DNA of 64,000 nucleotides from Przewalskia tangutica. Taxonomy: Eukaryota; Streptophyta; Magnoliopsida; Solanales; Solanaceae. Location of the stretch: the NCBI GenBank assembly GCA_029844215.1, contig CM056728.1, positions 7,280,001 to 7,344,000 on the forward strand, in the 5' to 3' direction. The position numbers and the translations under genes are program-made. Positions 1-8,870 of this stretch are shown here, one piece after another; the first letter of the stretch is position 1; each line of letters opens with the position of its first letter. A model generated the notes under the pieces. It was not told the origin of the DNA and searched no databases. It saw only the letters and a program-made list of their open reading frames with translations.

Positions 1-654
1 TGTATTTGTCTATAATAACTTATTTATGATTAGAAAATTTAACTGATCTCTATTGTGCGTTACAGTATAATGACAAAGAATGTTTTTCGCAGCATGACCT
101 TGATGAAGTTCGGATCGAGTGGGCGCAACATGTTTCAAAGATTCTCCGTGCTGCATGTTGTGTCATTTTTATGATGATTTAGACAATATTTGTACTTTTT
201 GAAGTTAAAACAATATTATGTTTTTTGTTGTATTTGATGATAACATTAGATGTTTTGAAAAATAATTTGTAATGTTCGATTTAATGTATTAGAACAATTT
301 CATTATGTGGGTAACATTTTAGTAATAATATACTTACAATTCTAATTTATTTTTATTTAATAAATTAAAACTAAAATATAAAAAAATGTCAAAATTAATT
401 TTCCTACCAATTTAAATCAAATTTAATTAAAAATTTCAGTCAATTTAAATAAATTTTATTTAAAATTTCCCGTCAAAAAATATTATTTAATTAATAAATT
501 TCGCGGGAAAATTTAAAAAAATGAGGAAAATAGTCAAAGTCAAACAACACAATTTGTGACGGTTTATAACCGTCACAAAAAACGTCACGAATTTGTGACA
601 GTGTCTACCGTGACACTTAACAAAACCGTCACCGTAGGCCTTTTTTATGTAGTG
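1..654. mobile_element. CACTA-type transposon end (right terminus at 654)
   Basis: The sequence ends at 654 with ...TTTTTTATGTAGTG, the inverted form of a CACTA terminus (CACTACATAAAAAA). Inside it lie repeated GTGACGG/CCGTCAC motifs between 553 and 635, the kind of subterminal repeats CACTA (En/Spm) elements carry. The interior is AT-rich with no transposase visible, and the other end is outside the window. Immediately to the right the sequence becomes a copia protease, so this element appears to have inserted into that older retrotransposon. Family assignment rests on the terminus and subterminal repeats only. Confidence 0.6.
553..579. repeat. Perfect 12-bp inverted repeat (hairpin) in CACTA subterminal region
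   Basis: TTTGTGACGGTT, a 3-base spacer and AACCGTCACAAA form a perfect palindrome. The arm contains the GTGACGG motif that recurs nearby and also near the second CACTA-like terminus at 7809. Likely a transposase-binding subterminal motif in inverted orientation. Confidence 0.75.
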
Positions 655-1790
655 TTCTTCAGACGTCATGTGAGAAGTGGCTCCGGTGTGCATGTACCAA
701 TTCACGTTTGGAGGATTTAATCCAAGCGTATGCATTGCGACCTCAATATCTATCGGAGTTGGTGTGGGGCGCACTACCTAGAATGCCTACAGAGGTCGAG
801 GACTAAGCAAACCTTCATATGATCCCGTCCTAGAAGTGAATCTGCTATCGATTCGCACTGAGAAACCGCGTGCTCGCCTATTCTTGGCCCGGGCGATTAC
901 TCGGGTAAGGGCTGGGAGAAAAATAGGGATTGTTGGGCCAATGGCCACTGGCCCAGTTCCATGGCCAGGGGGGCCACGACTGGGATCAGTTGGCCTGCGA
1001 CCCACTGTACAGAGGCCCATTGTCGTTGCCACCACTGTTTCGACCACCTCCGTTACCACCGCGGTTTTTGCCATTATTTTTACTATCTTGATCATTTTTG
1101 CCTCCACCGTATTGCGGTGTTGGCCAGAATTCTCAGAGAATGGGTGAGGGTCATCTGACGTGGTCATCATTACGATGGAAGTTGCACTTGTAGTCGTCTT
1201 TTTAGCTAAGCCGACTTCTTCTAACGTGAGCATAGAACGAGCCTGATAAAAGGGTGGTAGAGGGTTACTTTGACAAAGTAGTGTGCCAACATTGTTATAG
1301 GCCTCAAACAGGCCTGCAACCATTTGGAGAATAAGACAATCATTGGTAACAGGCGCACCAATTGCGGAGTTGGTCTGCCAATTCCTTCAGCCTTTTACAA
1401 TAGGCTGAAACGTTAGGAAAATCTACCATGTGAATATTCCTGCTCGATGGTGACAGCATGTGAATTCTTGTTATCTTTGAATATATCACGCACCTTATTT
1501 CAAGTTTCCATTGCCGTAGTGTCGGGCTTAATGTTCGTTTGTAGGATGTCGGTAGAAATTGTGGAATAGATCCACTGGAGAACGGTAGCATCAAGTGTCG
1601 TCCATAATGTAGGATTTTCCTCGGGGTTAGGCATCTCCTCTGTGCCAGGTGTCGGGGGAATTATGTCACAGAGGACTTGATGCGAGCGTGCGTGAATTTT
1701 GAATAATTATGTCAATGTCGCGTATTGGACGTTTTCCATCTCAAGAACAATTAATATGTATGTGGTTTCTGATGTTGGAATTTGTAAGGG
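655..1790 (-). pseudogene. Ty1/copia gag-protease remnant
   Basis: Read on the minus strand, 1340-1594 and 787-1323 carry pieces of a copia Gag (UBN2 type): a segment with RLKELADQL and one with GLFEAYNNVGTLLCQSNPLP followed by FYQARSMLTLEE. 655-774 carries the start of the protease, where the expected WYMDTGATSHMT reads WYMHTGATSHMT, so the catalytic Asp is His. Frames shift several times, and the protease is cut off by the CACTA end at 654. No integrase or reverse transcriptase is present. The Gag type and the short flanking LTR suggest the Ale/Retrofit side of copia, at low confidence. Non-functional. Confidence 0.85.
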
Positions 1791-1981
1791 CCGGATGAAA
1801 AAATGTCATTTGACGTAGACATAACGAAAAAACAATAGGAGAATTAGGAATTTAGAAGAAAATTTGGGAAGGAATGAGGAAGAAGACGGTCGGAAACCGA
1901 GAAGGGTTCTCGGAATTTGAGCCGAACGTAGCAGAAGAAAATTGGGAAGGGGGGTATTTTAGACCTAGACTTCTGATAGAA

Positions 1982-2189
1982 TGAAAGAATTAATTCCTTA
2001 ATTATTCTTATTGAATTAATAGGTATATATACAAGTTACAATTTACAAATATGAAAAATTCTATTCCTACTAAATTTCTAATATCTCAGTTCTACTTGTA
2101 CAATAATACATAATTTAATACTTCTATTTATGGTATAAGACTAATCGAAATTGTGTATATCATAGGGATATACACGGTATATTCTATCA
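1982..2189 (-). repeat. Putative 5' LTR of the decayed copia element, with degenerate PBS at 1968-1981
   Basis: On the minus strand this 208-bp stretch begins TGATAGAATATACC, contains a TATATATACC promoter-like string, and ends TTTCA next to TCTATCAGAAGTCT, which resembles the usual initiator-tRNA-Met primer site (TGGTATCAGAGC). It lies upstream of the gag remnant in the right orientation. The second LTR is not in the window, so the boundaries are unproven. Confidence 0.5.
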
Positions 2190-3130
2190 CTTATTGCCCT
2201 TGTATTCCTTGTGGAACCCATGATTTAACAGGAATGTAATTTTGCAAATCCTAATCCAAAAAGGAAAATAAAAGAGAAAAATAGAAAATGGGAAGTGGAA
2301 ACGAAATCTACGCCAACTTTAGAGTTTTATCGTAATTAGAATTGGTAATTATGGCAACTTTGTATATGACTTAACGTGTCTGCTATGGAAACTTGTTGAT
2401 ATAAAGAAACCCAATTTGTATAAGAATCAAATGCATACCTTATTTTAAGTTCAATTTATTTGTATAAATAGGGGCTTGGTATTGGCATACCCTTGTTCCA
2501 TCTTCCTCTAATATTTTTTTGGGCCATGCCAAACTTTGGTGTTGTGAGGGGTTTTTGGTTTTAAAAAGAGTTTTGATCTTATTATGAAGCCAACACGTGA
2601 AGTAAGTTGTTTCTTTTCTTGGTGTTTTGAAATATTATTTTTCATGCTTTCTGGATTTTGAATAGGTTATTCGTACATATTAAATAAAGTTTTTATAATA
2701 CAAATATAAGGTTTGAGTCTGAATTTATAACTACAGTGTTGGTAACACACACTCTGTTGGAGAGCTAGGGAAGATGGACCGAGAGGTGATAATTATGTCA
2801 CAAAGGATACAAGGACAAGGATCAGTCTCGTCTTTGGACCCGAGGTGTGTTACCGCACAAGATCCCGAAAAATGAAAATTTTAAGACTTTTATTTTTATA
2901 TTTTATTAAGTAATATTAATCAGAATCTACTCTCAACTTTCATCAGTCATTAGTAAATTTCAATTTTCTTTTTCTAGTTGTTAGACCGCTATGCCAATTG
3001 GAAAAAGGCTAGCGTGCTGGTATAAATGGCTAGTGATTTCTCATAATTAAAAATTGTAAATATGACCCACTTAACCTATCTAGGGGGTCAATTTGAAGAC
3101 AACACAAGTTATCTCATCTGAACTCTTTAA
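2190..3130. other. Intergenic, no gene recognised
   Basis: AT-rich sequence with short ORFs only and no domain, RNA gene or terminal repeat that I can support. Confidence 0.6.
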
Positions 3131-3300
3131 AAATGGCAGCCTAATGCATTAAACTCTCACTATGTTCGAAGTTCGGAGAAGGGCCGAATCACAAATGTCT
3201 AATGTATGCAGCCTTATTCTACATTCCTGCAAGAGATTGTTTTCATTGTTCGAACTTGTGACTCTTGGTCACATGACACCAACTTTACCAGTAAACCCTT
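3131..3300 (-). mobile_element. tRNA-derived SINE (Solanaceae TS/SolS type)
   Basis: The plus strand runs CCTAATGCATTAAACTCTC, then GGAGAAGGGCCGAATCACAAATGTCTA, then TGCAAGAGATTGTTTTCATTGTTCGAACTTGTGAC and CACATGACACCAACTTTACC. This matches the remembered layout of a common Solanaceae SINE read backwards. On the minus strand the B-box-like AGTTCGAACAATG follows an A-box-like region. Copies share many transitions from the consensus I recall, so this is an old insertion. The exact subfamily cannot be assigned without a library search. Confidence 0.7.
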
Positions 3301-3835
3301 AAAAAATACTTACTTAAATTCTTTGTAAGTGGTTGGTTCCGCGGCTCAAATCCGATAGGTCACACAGAAACAATGAGATTTATATCCACACAAATATTTA
3401 TGACTTATTTTAAATCATAATTTTTTTTTAAAAAAAGTACTTTTACTTTTAAATTTAAATTACATATTTCAAACATCTTTCATTTTACTCTTGAATTTGT
3501 GTCCATTTAACTATATTAAAAAATAGTTACATTACTGTTAATGTTAATTTTTTTTTTATTGAACTAAATTTGATCCATTGATGTTGTATTTTTTAAAAAG
3601 GACTTGTAGTAGCGTATTAATTTTGTTATAAATTATGATTTGCTTATTTGGTAAGATTGTATAAGAATTGAAAAAAATTTGATGGTTTTCACAACTTGTG
3701 ATATTTTTATCTATAAAAAAAATATCACTTAAGAAATTCAAACTGCATTTTTAAATAAAATTTTAATTTTTAAATTATTATTATTTTATGTAGATTTCAA
3801 ATTATATCCAAACGACTCCTTAATTTAATGTGTTG
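3301..3835. other. AT-rich spacer upstream of the SUVH promoter
   Basis: Long A and T runs, including poly-T near 3421-3430 and 3549-3557. The one ORF (3556-3741, -) is low-complexity AT translation with no family resemblance. No gene seen. Confidence 0.6.
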
Positions 3836-4011
3836 GGGTAAACGTGTTTTCGGTGCCCAAAACCGCTAAACATAACCAATTTTATAGAAAATGCTTTCAT
3901 AATTTCGCCTCTTTCTATGGCACTAGTTTCCCTTCAAAATCCAAGTTAAGAACTGCATTTTCAAAGGAATTTCAGAATTCTGCTCTACAATTCAGATTTC
4001 TTTAGCCCTAA
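3836..4011 (+). promoter_or_regulatory. Probable core promoter and 5'-UTR exon of the SUVH gene
   Basis: Composition changes near 3836 to a more mixed, UTR-like sequence (GGTGCCCAAAACCGC, TTTCGCCTCTTTCTATGGC) ending TTTAGCCCTAAT, which is followed directly by a good plant splice donor GTGAGTTTCG at about 4012. The next strong acceptor sits against the ATG at 4746. A leader exon joined through a 5'-UTR intron to one uninterrupted coding exon is common for SUVH genes. The transcription start is not defined. Confidence 0.4.
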
Positions 4012-4745
4012 TGTGAGTTTCGTTACATTTCAACATTCATAATGCCTTGTCTTGTTAGGTGTTAACAGTCATGTACTAACTTTATTTCAATTTATTTATC
4101 TTACTTTACTTTTTAGCTTGTTTAAGAAAAAATATCACTTTCCTAATTTGACAACTCTTTAGTTTCAACATTCCACGTGACAAGTTTAAGAATATAAGAC
4201 TAATAGCCTGTTTGGCCAAACTTATTTTTCTCCAAAAGTGCTTATTTTAAAAAACTTAGGTGTTTGGTCAAATTTTTGGGAGAAATAAGGCTTTTTGGAG
4301 TAACATAAGTTGTTTTTCGGAAGCTAAAAAATAATTTTTCTCCAGAATCACATTTTTTTAAAACACACCTAGAAGCACTTTTTAAACGCTTGGCCAAACA
4401 CTAATTGTTGCTCCATGTCAAGTCAAACTAAGACAAACAAATTGAAACGCAACGCAGGTAGTAATTTTTTTTGATAATGGTAACATTGAACTAATCAGTT
4501 AGTAATGTATTTGGTTAATCGTAAGATTGTTTGCTATTATAAATTGTAGATTGTTTGTGTTTAAGACCACATGATTCAAAGTCTTCTTTACTTTCTTAAA
4601 CTTCGTGACAAGTCAAACTAAGACAAACAAATTAAAACGTATATAGTAAATGTATTTGGTTTATCGTAAGATTGTTCGCTATTATAAATTGTAGATTGTC
4701 TGTGTTAGGAAGGGTTCTAAGTTGTGCCTACTTTATAAATTGTAG
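4012..4745 (+). other. Probable 5'-UTR intron of the SUVH gene
   Basis: Donor GTGAGT at 4012; acceptor TTTATAAATTGTAG ending at 4745, directly before ATG. The intron holds a MITE (4204-4404) and a duplicated block: GACAAGTCAAACTAAGACAAACAAATT occurs near 4417 and near 4609, each followed by CGTAAGATTGTTYGCTATTATAAATTGTAGATTGT. The acceptor motif ATAAATTGTAG therefore exists three times (ending about 4549, 4694 and 4745), offering alternative 3' splice sites. Confidence 0.45.
4204..4404. mobile_element. MITE with GTTTGGCCAA terminal inverted repeats, inside the SUVH 5'-UTR intron
   Basis: The left end reads GCCTGTTTGGCCAAACTTATTTTTCTCC and the right end CGCTTGGCCAAACACTAA, whose reverse complement begins TTAGTGTTTGGCCAAGCG. 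Internal matching arms include AAAAGTGCTT on the left and AAGCACTTTTTAAA on the right. About 200 bp with no coding capacity. The TIR resembles hAT-type MITEs common in plant introns. A clean target-site duplication is not certain. Confidence 0.65.
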
Positions 4746-7445
4746 ATGTCTGTGTTAGCGGAAACAAGTCCCTCAAAGATGCTAGGCAAGAGTCTACATC
4801 AGAGTGTTGATACAAGATCTCCCTCCACATTTAAGCGTCGTAAAGTTGATGCTACCCGGAATTTCCCTGAGAATTGTGGTCCATTTGTTTGTCAAATGGA
4901 CGGAAGCAGAATTCAACGCTATGCTAACGCTGAGATCTACCCGGAATTCCCAACCACTCCCAAGCATGTAAAAGTCGATGCTACGAGGAATTTTCCCGAG
5001 AATTGTGGCTCGTGTGTTCCTCAAAAGAGGAATGGAAGTGGTACTCAATGCTCCACTGATGTTGAGATCAAAAGTTGTTCTGAGGTTGCTATGAATGTGA
5101 TTGAGTCAGCTGAGCCTTTAAGTGTTTTTGTGCCAAGTAATTTGAATGGCATGCCTAAGAACCTACCAATGGTTCATTCCTTGATAGATGCTACTGAATG
5201 GGAAGTGGAGGCAAAAGATATGCAAATTAATTTGCCACCAATTCCAAAAGAGGTTGGTATTTCAAGTCATTTGAATACCTCATGTCAACCTACTAATGGA
5301 AATCAACCTTTGAAGATGAAACAAGAAAATCATATGCATGATGAATCTACCCAACAACATGGAGTCTTGGTTAATCAATGGTTGAAGGTCCCCGAAAAGG
5401 CATCATTTGATACAGGAAATAGATGTGATTGGTTTATAAAAGGAGGGCCTATTGAAAATGGACCTGAATTGCCTGCTATTGTTTCACAAGATGATATTAT
5501 TGAAGGTCAAAATAAACCTAGTAAGGAAACAAGCAAGAGTGTTCAGCACGAAAAGTTTTCTGATGATGAATCCAGGAGTGGGGTGGATGATGATGAAATT
5601 TGCATTTTATCCCGCTTCGATTGGCTCAAGTCCCGAAGTGCCAGTACGAAAGATGGCAAGGGTGAGATCATACAGGCAGAAGCAAGTAGTCCAGAAGGTG
5701 CAGTCTATTTCAAGCCAGATTCGGATCAATATGAATCTGTTGTTATGATGAAGCAAATAGATACCGTAGTTTCTCAAGAAGATTCAAGGGATTCAGTCAT
5801 GTGTGGTGTTTCTAGTCATGGATTGTTAACTGAATATGAACATATTCAGAAAGTGAAAGAAGTTAGAGAAACTCTGAAACTTTTTGATGACTTACATTCT
5901 AAACTTTTGCGAGAAAATAAAGCAGAGAAACATGGACAGTCTAAAAGAAGTAGTATCCATATAGAGGCAGCAATGAGTTTGAAAAATCAGGAGAAGTGGA
6001 TAAATTGTGGGTGGAGCTTTGGACATGTTCCTGGAATTGAAATTGGGGATCAATTCCGGTTCAGGGCAGAACTTGTTATGATCGGACTACATTGCCAATT
6101 TATTAAGGGTATCGATTATGTAAATATTAACGGAAAATATGTTGCAACTAGCATTGTTGATTCTGGTCGGTATGATAATGAGGCGATATCTTCTCAAACA
6201 TTCATTTATGTAGGCCAAGGTGGGAATCCAAAAGTTTACGGTAATGCGAGAGTGGAAGATCAGAAGCTTGAAAGAGGTAATCTTGCCTTGAAGAACTCCA
6301 TGGACTTGGGATATCCAGTGAGGGTTATTTGTGGTCGACAAAGAGTGAATGGTGAAAAGAGTGATATTAAATACATTTACGATGGGCTCTACACAGTGAC
6401 TAATTGTTGGCAAGAAAGAGGTTCAACTGGAAAATATATTTTCAAGTTTGAACTGAAAAGAAATCTTGGCCAACCAAAAAAACTTACTCGTGAACTAGTG
6501 TCACTGCCAGCAAATTTAGGCAAGGTAAATCATTTTCGTAAAAATGTTAACAAGGCAACAAAATCAGTTATGCAAGTAGTGCATTCGGAGTTTGTTGTGG
6601 ACTATGATCTCTCGCAAGGGAAAGAGAAGATACCGATCCCTGCTGTTAATGCAATCGATGATGAGAGACCCCCATCATTCATTTACATTACCAGCATGCA
6701 ATATCCAGTTTGGTATCATGTCTCTAGGCCTCAAGGTTGCAGTTGCACAAGTGGATGCTCGGATTCTGAGCAATGCTCTTGTGCTTCTAGGAATGGAGGT
6801 GAGATTCCATTCAACACAAGAGGCTCTATTACTAGAGCAAGGCCTCTTGTTTATGAGTGTGGTCCATTTTGCAAATGTCCCCCTTCTTGCAATAATAGAG
6901 TTAGCCAACTTGGTCCTCGATACCATTTGGAGGGTTTCAAGACCGAATCAAGAGGATGGGGTTTGAGGTCACGAGATTATATACCAATGGGAAGTTTTAT
7001 ATGTGAATATGTTGGGGAGTTGCTTGATGAAAAGGAAGCCGAAAATAGAATAGATAATGATGAGTACTTGTTTGATATTGGCAACTATGATGATGAAATC
7101 CCCAAAATGAATACCGCGCGTAGTAAGAATTTGAAAGTTGAGTCAACTTCTTTGAAGAGGAAGGATGAAGACGGTTTTACGCTTGATGCGGTAAGATATG
7201 GGAATGTTGGAAGATTTATCAACCACAGCTGCTCACCGAATCTTTATGCTCAAAATGTCATGTATGACCATGGTGATAGGAGAGTACCTCACATAATGTT
7301 TTTTGCTGCTGAGAAAATTGCTCCATTAGAGGAGCTTACTTATCACTACAACTACCAGATTGGCCATGTTCGTGATAGAAATGGCAATCTGAAGAGAAAG
7401 AATTGTAGATGTGGCTCCCGTAACTGCGAGGAGCGAATGTATTAA
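4746..7445 (+). CDS. SUVH5/6-like histone H3-K9 methyltransferase
   Basis: Intronless 899-residue ORF. SUVH proteins dimethylate histone H3 lysine 9 in heterochromatin, with the SRA domain reading methylated cytosine; with chromomethylases they sustain non-CG DNA methylation and transposon silencing. Visible here are an acidic, poorly conserved N-terminus with a repeated KVDATRNFPENCG motif (33-45 and 76-88); an SRA/YDG domain at about 423-585; a Pre-SET at about 628-715 with all nine zinc cysteines; a SET domain at about 725-870 with SRGWGLRS and the catalytic-site motif NHSC at 826-829; and a post-SET CxC...C at 887-894. The RxFPxxCG motif and the SRA sequence favour SUVH5/6 over SUVH4. At 899 residues it is longer than I recall for Arabidopsis SUVH5 and SUVH6 (about 790), mostly in the N-terminus. 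The first ATG lies in a repeated intron-end sequence, so Met12 (4779) is an alternative start. No disabling change is seen. Confidence 0.95.
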   Translation: MSVLAETSPSKMLGKSLHQSVDTRSPSTFKRRKVDATRNFPENCGPFVCQMDGSRIQRYANAEIYPEFPTTPKHVKVDATRNFPENCGSCVPQKRNGSGTQCSTDVEIKSCSEVAMNVIESAEPLSVFVPSNLNGMPKNLPMVHSLIDATEWEVEAKDMQINLPPIPKEVGISSHLNTSCQPTNGNQPLKMKQENHMHDESTQQHGVLVNQWLKVPEKASFDTGNRCDWFIKGGPIENGPELPAIVSQDDIIEGQNKPSKETSKSVQHEKFSDDESRSGVDDDEICILSRFDWLKSRSASTKDGKGEIIQAEASSPEGAVYFKPDSDQYESVVMMKQIDTVVSQEDSRDSVMCGVSSHGLLTEYEHIQKVKEVRETLKLFDDLHSKLLRENKAEKHGQSKRSSIHIEAAMSLKNQEKWINCGWSFGHVPGIEIGDQFRFRAELVMIGLHCQFIKGIDYVNINGKYVATSIVDSGRYDNEAISSQTFIYVGQGGNPKVYGNARVEDQKLERGNLALKNSMDLGYPVRVICGRQRVNGEKSDIKYIYDGLYTVTNCWQERGSTGKYIFKFELKRNLGQPKKLTRELVSLPANLGKVNHFRKNVNKATKSVMQVVHSEFVVDYDLSQGKEKIPIPAVNAIDDERPPSFIYITSMQYPVWYHVSRPQGCSCTSGCSDSEQCSCASRNGGEIPFNTRGSITRARPLVYECGPFCKCPPSCNNRVSQLGPRYHLEGFKTESRGWGLRSRDYIPMGSFICEYVGELLDEKEAENRIDNDEYLFDIGNYDDEIPKMNTARSKNLKVESTSLKRKDEDGFTLDAVRYGNVGRFINHSCSPNLYAQNVMYDHGDRRVPHIMFFAAEKIAPLEELTYHYNYQIGHVRDRNGNLKRKNCRCGSRNCEERMY

Positions 7446-7808
7446 AGACACTATTCCTCTTGATATGATATTTGAAGTATAATTTTTATAATTTTGTGCA
7501 CTTGTCATTTCAATTTTTTTATCCCTTTATCCATTTACTGAAAACTTAGATCTATTGTAACTTTCATTTTGCTTAATTTCCTACCTTTTACGACTTTTGT
7601 TTGGTCTTGAATGCTATAGTAAAATGGTTGTATAATCATATGAGGGAGTTAAGCAAGTATTACAAAAGAAAAAATATATTCTTGTTAAGGAAATTGATGG
7701 AACTTTATCGTCAAGAGGAATAAAAACTTACACATATGGATGTTGGAGAAGAAAAAAAAATCATATGAATATATAAGGTCATAAAGGACATCTATGAAAA
7801 AATCAATT
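7446..7808 (+). other. 3' UTR and downstream flank of the SUVH gene
   Basis: AT-rich sequence after the stop codon, with no canonical AATAAA that I would rely on. Poly(A) sites in plants are degenerate, so the transcript end is not set. No second gene is visible. Confidence 0.4.
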
Positions 7809-8060
7809 CGCTACAAGAAAAACAGGTTACGGTGACAGTTCAAAATGCAGTCACATATTTTTACTAAATTTATGTTTTTTCTTGACATTCATTGTCATAT
7901 AATTATGACATTTGTGTGACGGGATTTTAAGTGTCATGTAGTTATGACATTTGTGTGACGGTTTTGTGAAATGTCACATAAATAAATGACTTGTGTTTTA
8001 AATTGACCAAAAATGACGCGTTTGACTGATTAAAACGACACCATTTTTATTATTTAATTA
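7809..8060. mobile_element. CACTA-like transposon left end
   Basis: CGCTACAAGAAAAACAGG at 7809 differs by one base from the frequent plant CACTA terminus CACTACAAGAAAAA. It is followed by subterminal GTGACGG and TGTCATATAATTATGACATTTGTGTGACGG motifs (about 7890-7965), similar to those at the left edge of the window. No matching right end or transposase was found downstream, so this is probably a decayed or non-autonomous copy. Confidence 0.55.
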
Positions 8061-8730
8061 GCATTTTTTTAATTCAAATTAATACTTACACGATTTTTAT
8101 TTCTTTTTAAAAAAATATTTTTAATAAAAACAAACTAAACATTGTCATTTTAACATTATAAAAAATAAAAAATTAAAAACTCTGTAAAAATACTAATATA
8201 TATATCATGTGTATAACACCGCAAAGATACGTAGTACATTTATATACATGCATGAGAATCACTAGGACTCGTCGGAGTGACATAAGACAGTTACACCTCC
8301 GAATATTGTTATGTAGCTAACAGCCTAACATGCCACCATACATTTTCATTATCATAAAGAAGAACACATTATAAGAGAAAATAACTTTTTATGACGTGAA
8401 AATACTCATGATAAGTCCCACTCCGTCAAAGTCGGGAAATTATTTAAACAAATACGATAATAGAATTATATCTCAATTTAAGTCATGTTTTAAAATTAGA
8501 AAGACGTTTGTATGATTTTAATTTTCTAGTTTCCAATTAGTGTTAAAATTAGACTTAAAATAAAACTTTTACACTAATTAGGCTATAATTAAATTTGTTT
8601 AGGCTTTTTTTTTAATTTAAAATATGGCCACATTTATTTTAATTCGTAAAGCCAATGGGTTGTTTGTTATGTTAAGTTAAAATTAGTTTAGCCCAGGCTG
8701 AAGGAGGCTCAATGCTCATTTTAAGCAGCC
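8061..8730. other. AT-rich intergenic sequence
   Basis: No ORF, RNA gene or terminal repeat recognised. It may include the interior of the CACTA-like element starting at 7809. Confidence 0.5.
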
Positions 8731-8792
8731 AAACGCCCTTCCATTTTGGTGAGAGTCTCTTTCAAACTCTAGTTGTTGCCCTCTTTGCCAAA

Positions 8793-8870
8793 AATGGCAA
8801 GGCAAGATGTAAGCTCGTTTTTCTTCAGAGATACAGAAGCCGAGAATCGTACCACAACCCCCAACCCAGG
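8793..8870 (+). other. Speculative first coding exon of an unknown spliced gene
   Basis: An ATG in good plant context (AAAAATGGC) opens a 26-codon frame starting MARQDVSSFFFRD and ending at CCCAACCCAG|GTGAGG, a strong donor. Two further exon-like islands follow: about 9226-9266 ending CACACAAG|GTAATTTG, and 11363-11407 (between CCCCAG and ACAAAAG|GTAATATCC). The islands are GC-richer than the surrounding T-rich DNA. No family is recognised, and the third island has no obvious continuation before the transposon stack. It could equally be a leader of a lost element. Confidence 0.2.

Noticed and set aside
836..1147. Plus-strand ORF of 103 codons
   Set aside because: Antisense to the copia Gag remnant; no family resemblance.
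3131..3300. Possible tRNA gene
   Set aside because: Only SINE-style A and B boxes are present; no cloverleaf or acceptor stem.
655..7808. One large CACTA element that captured the SUVH gene
   Set aside because: The two termini face away from the interval, so they belong to separate elements.
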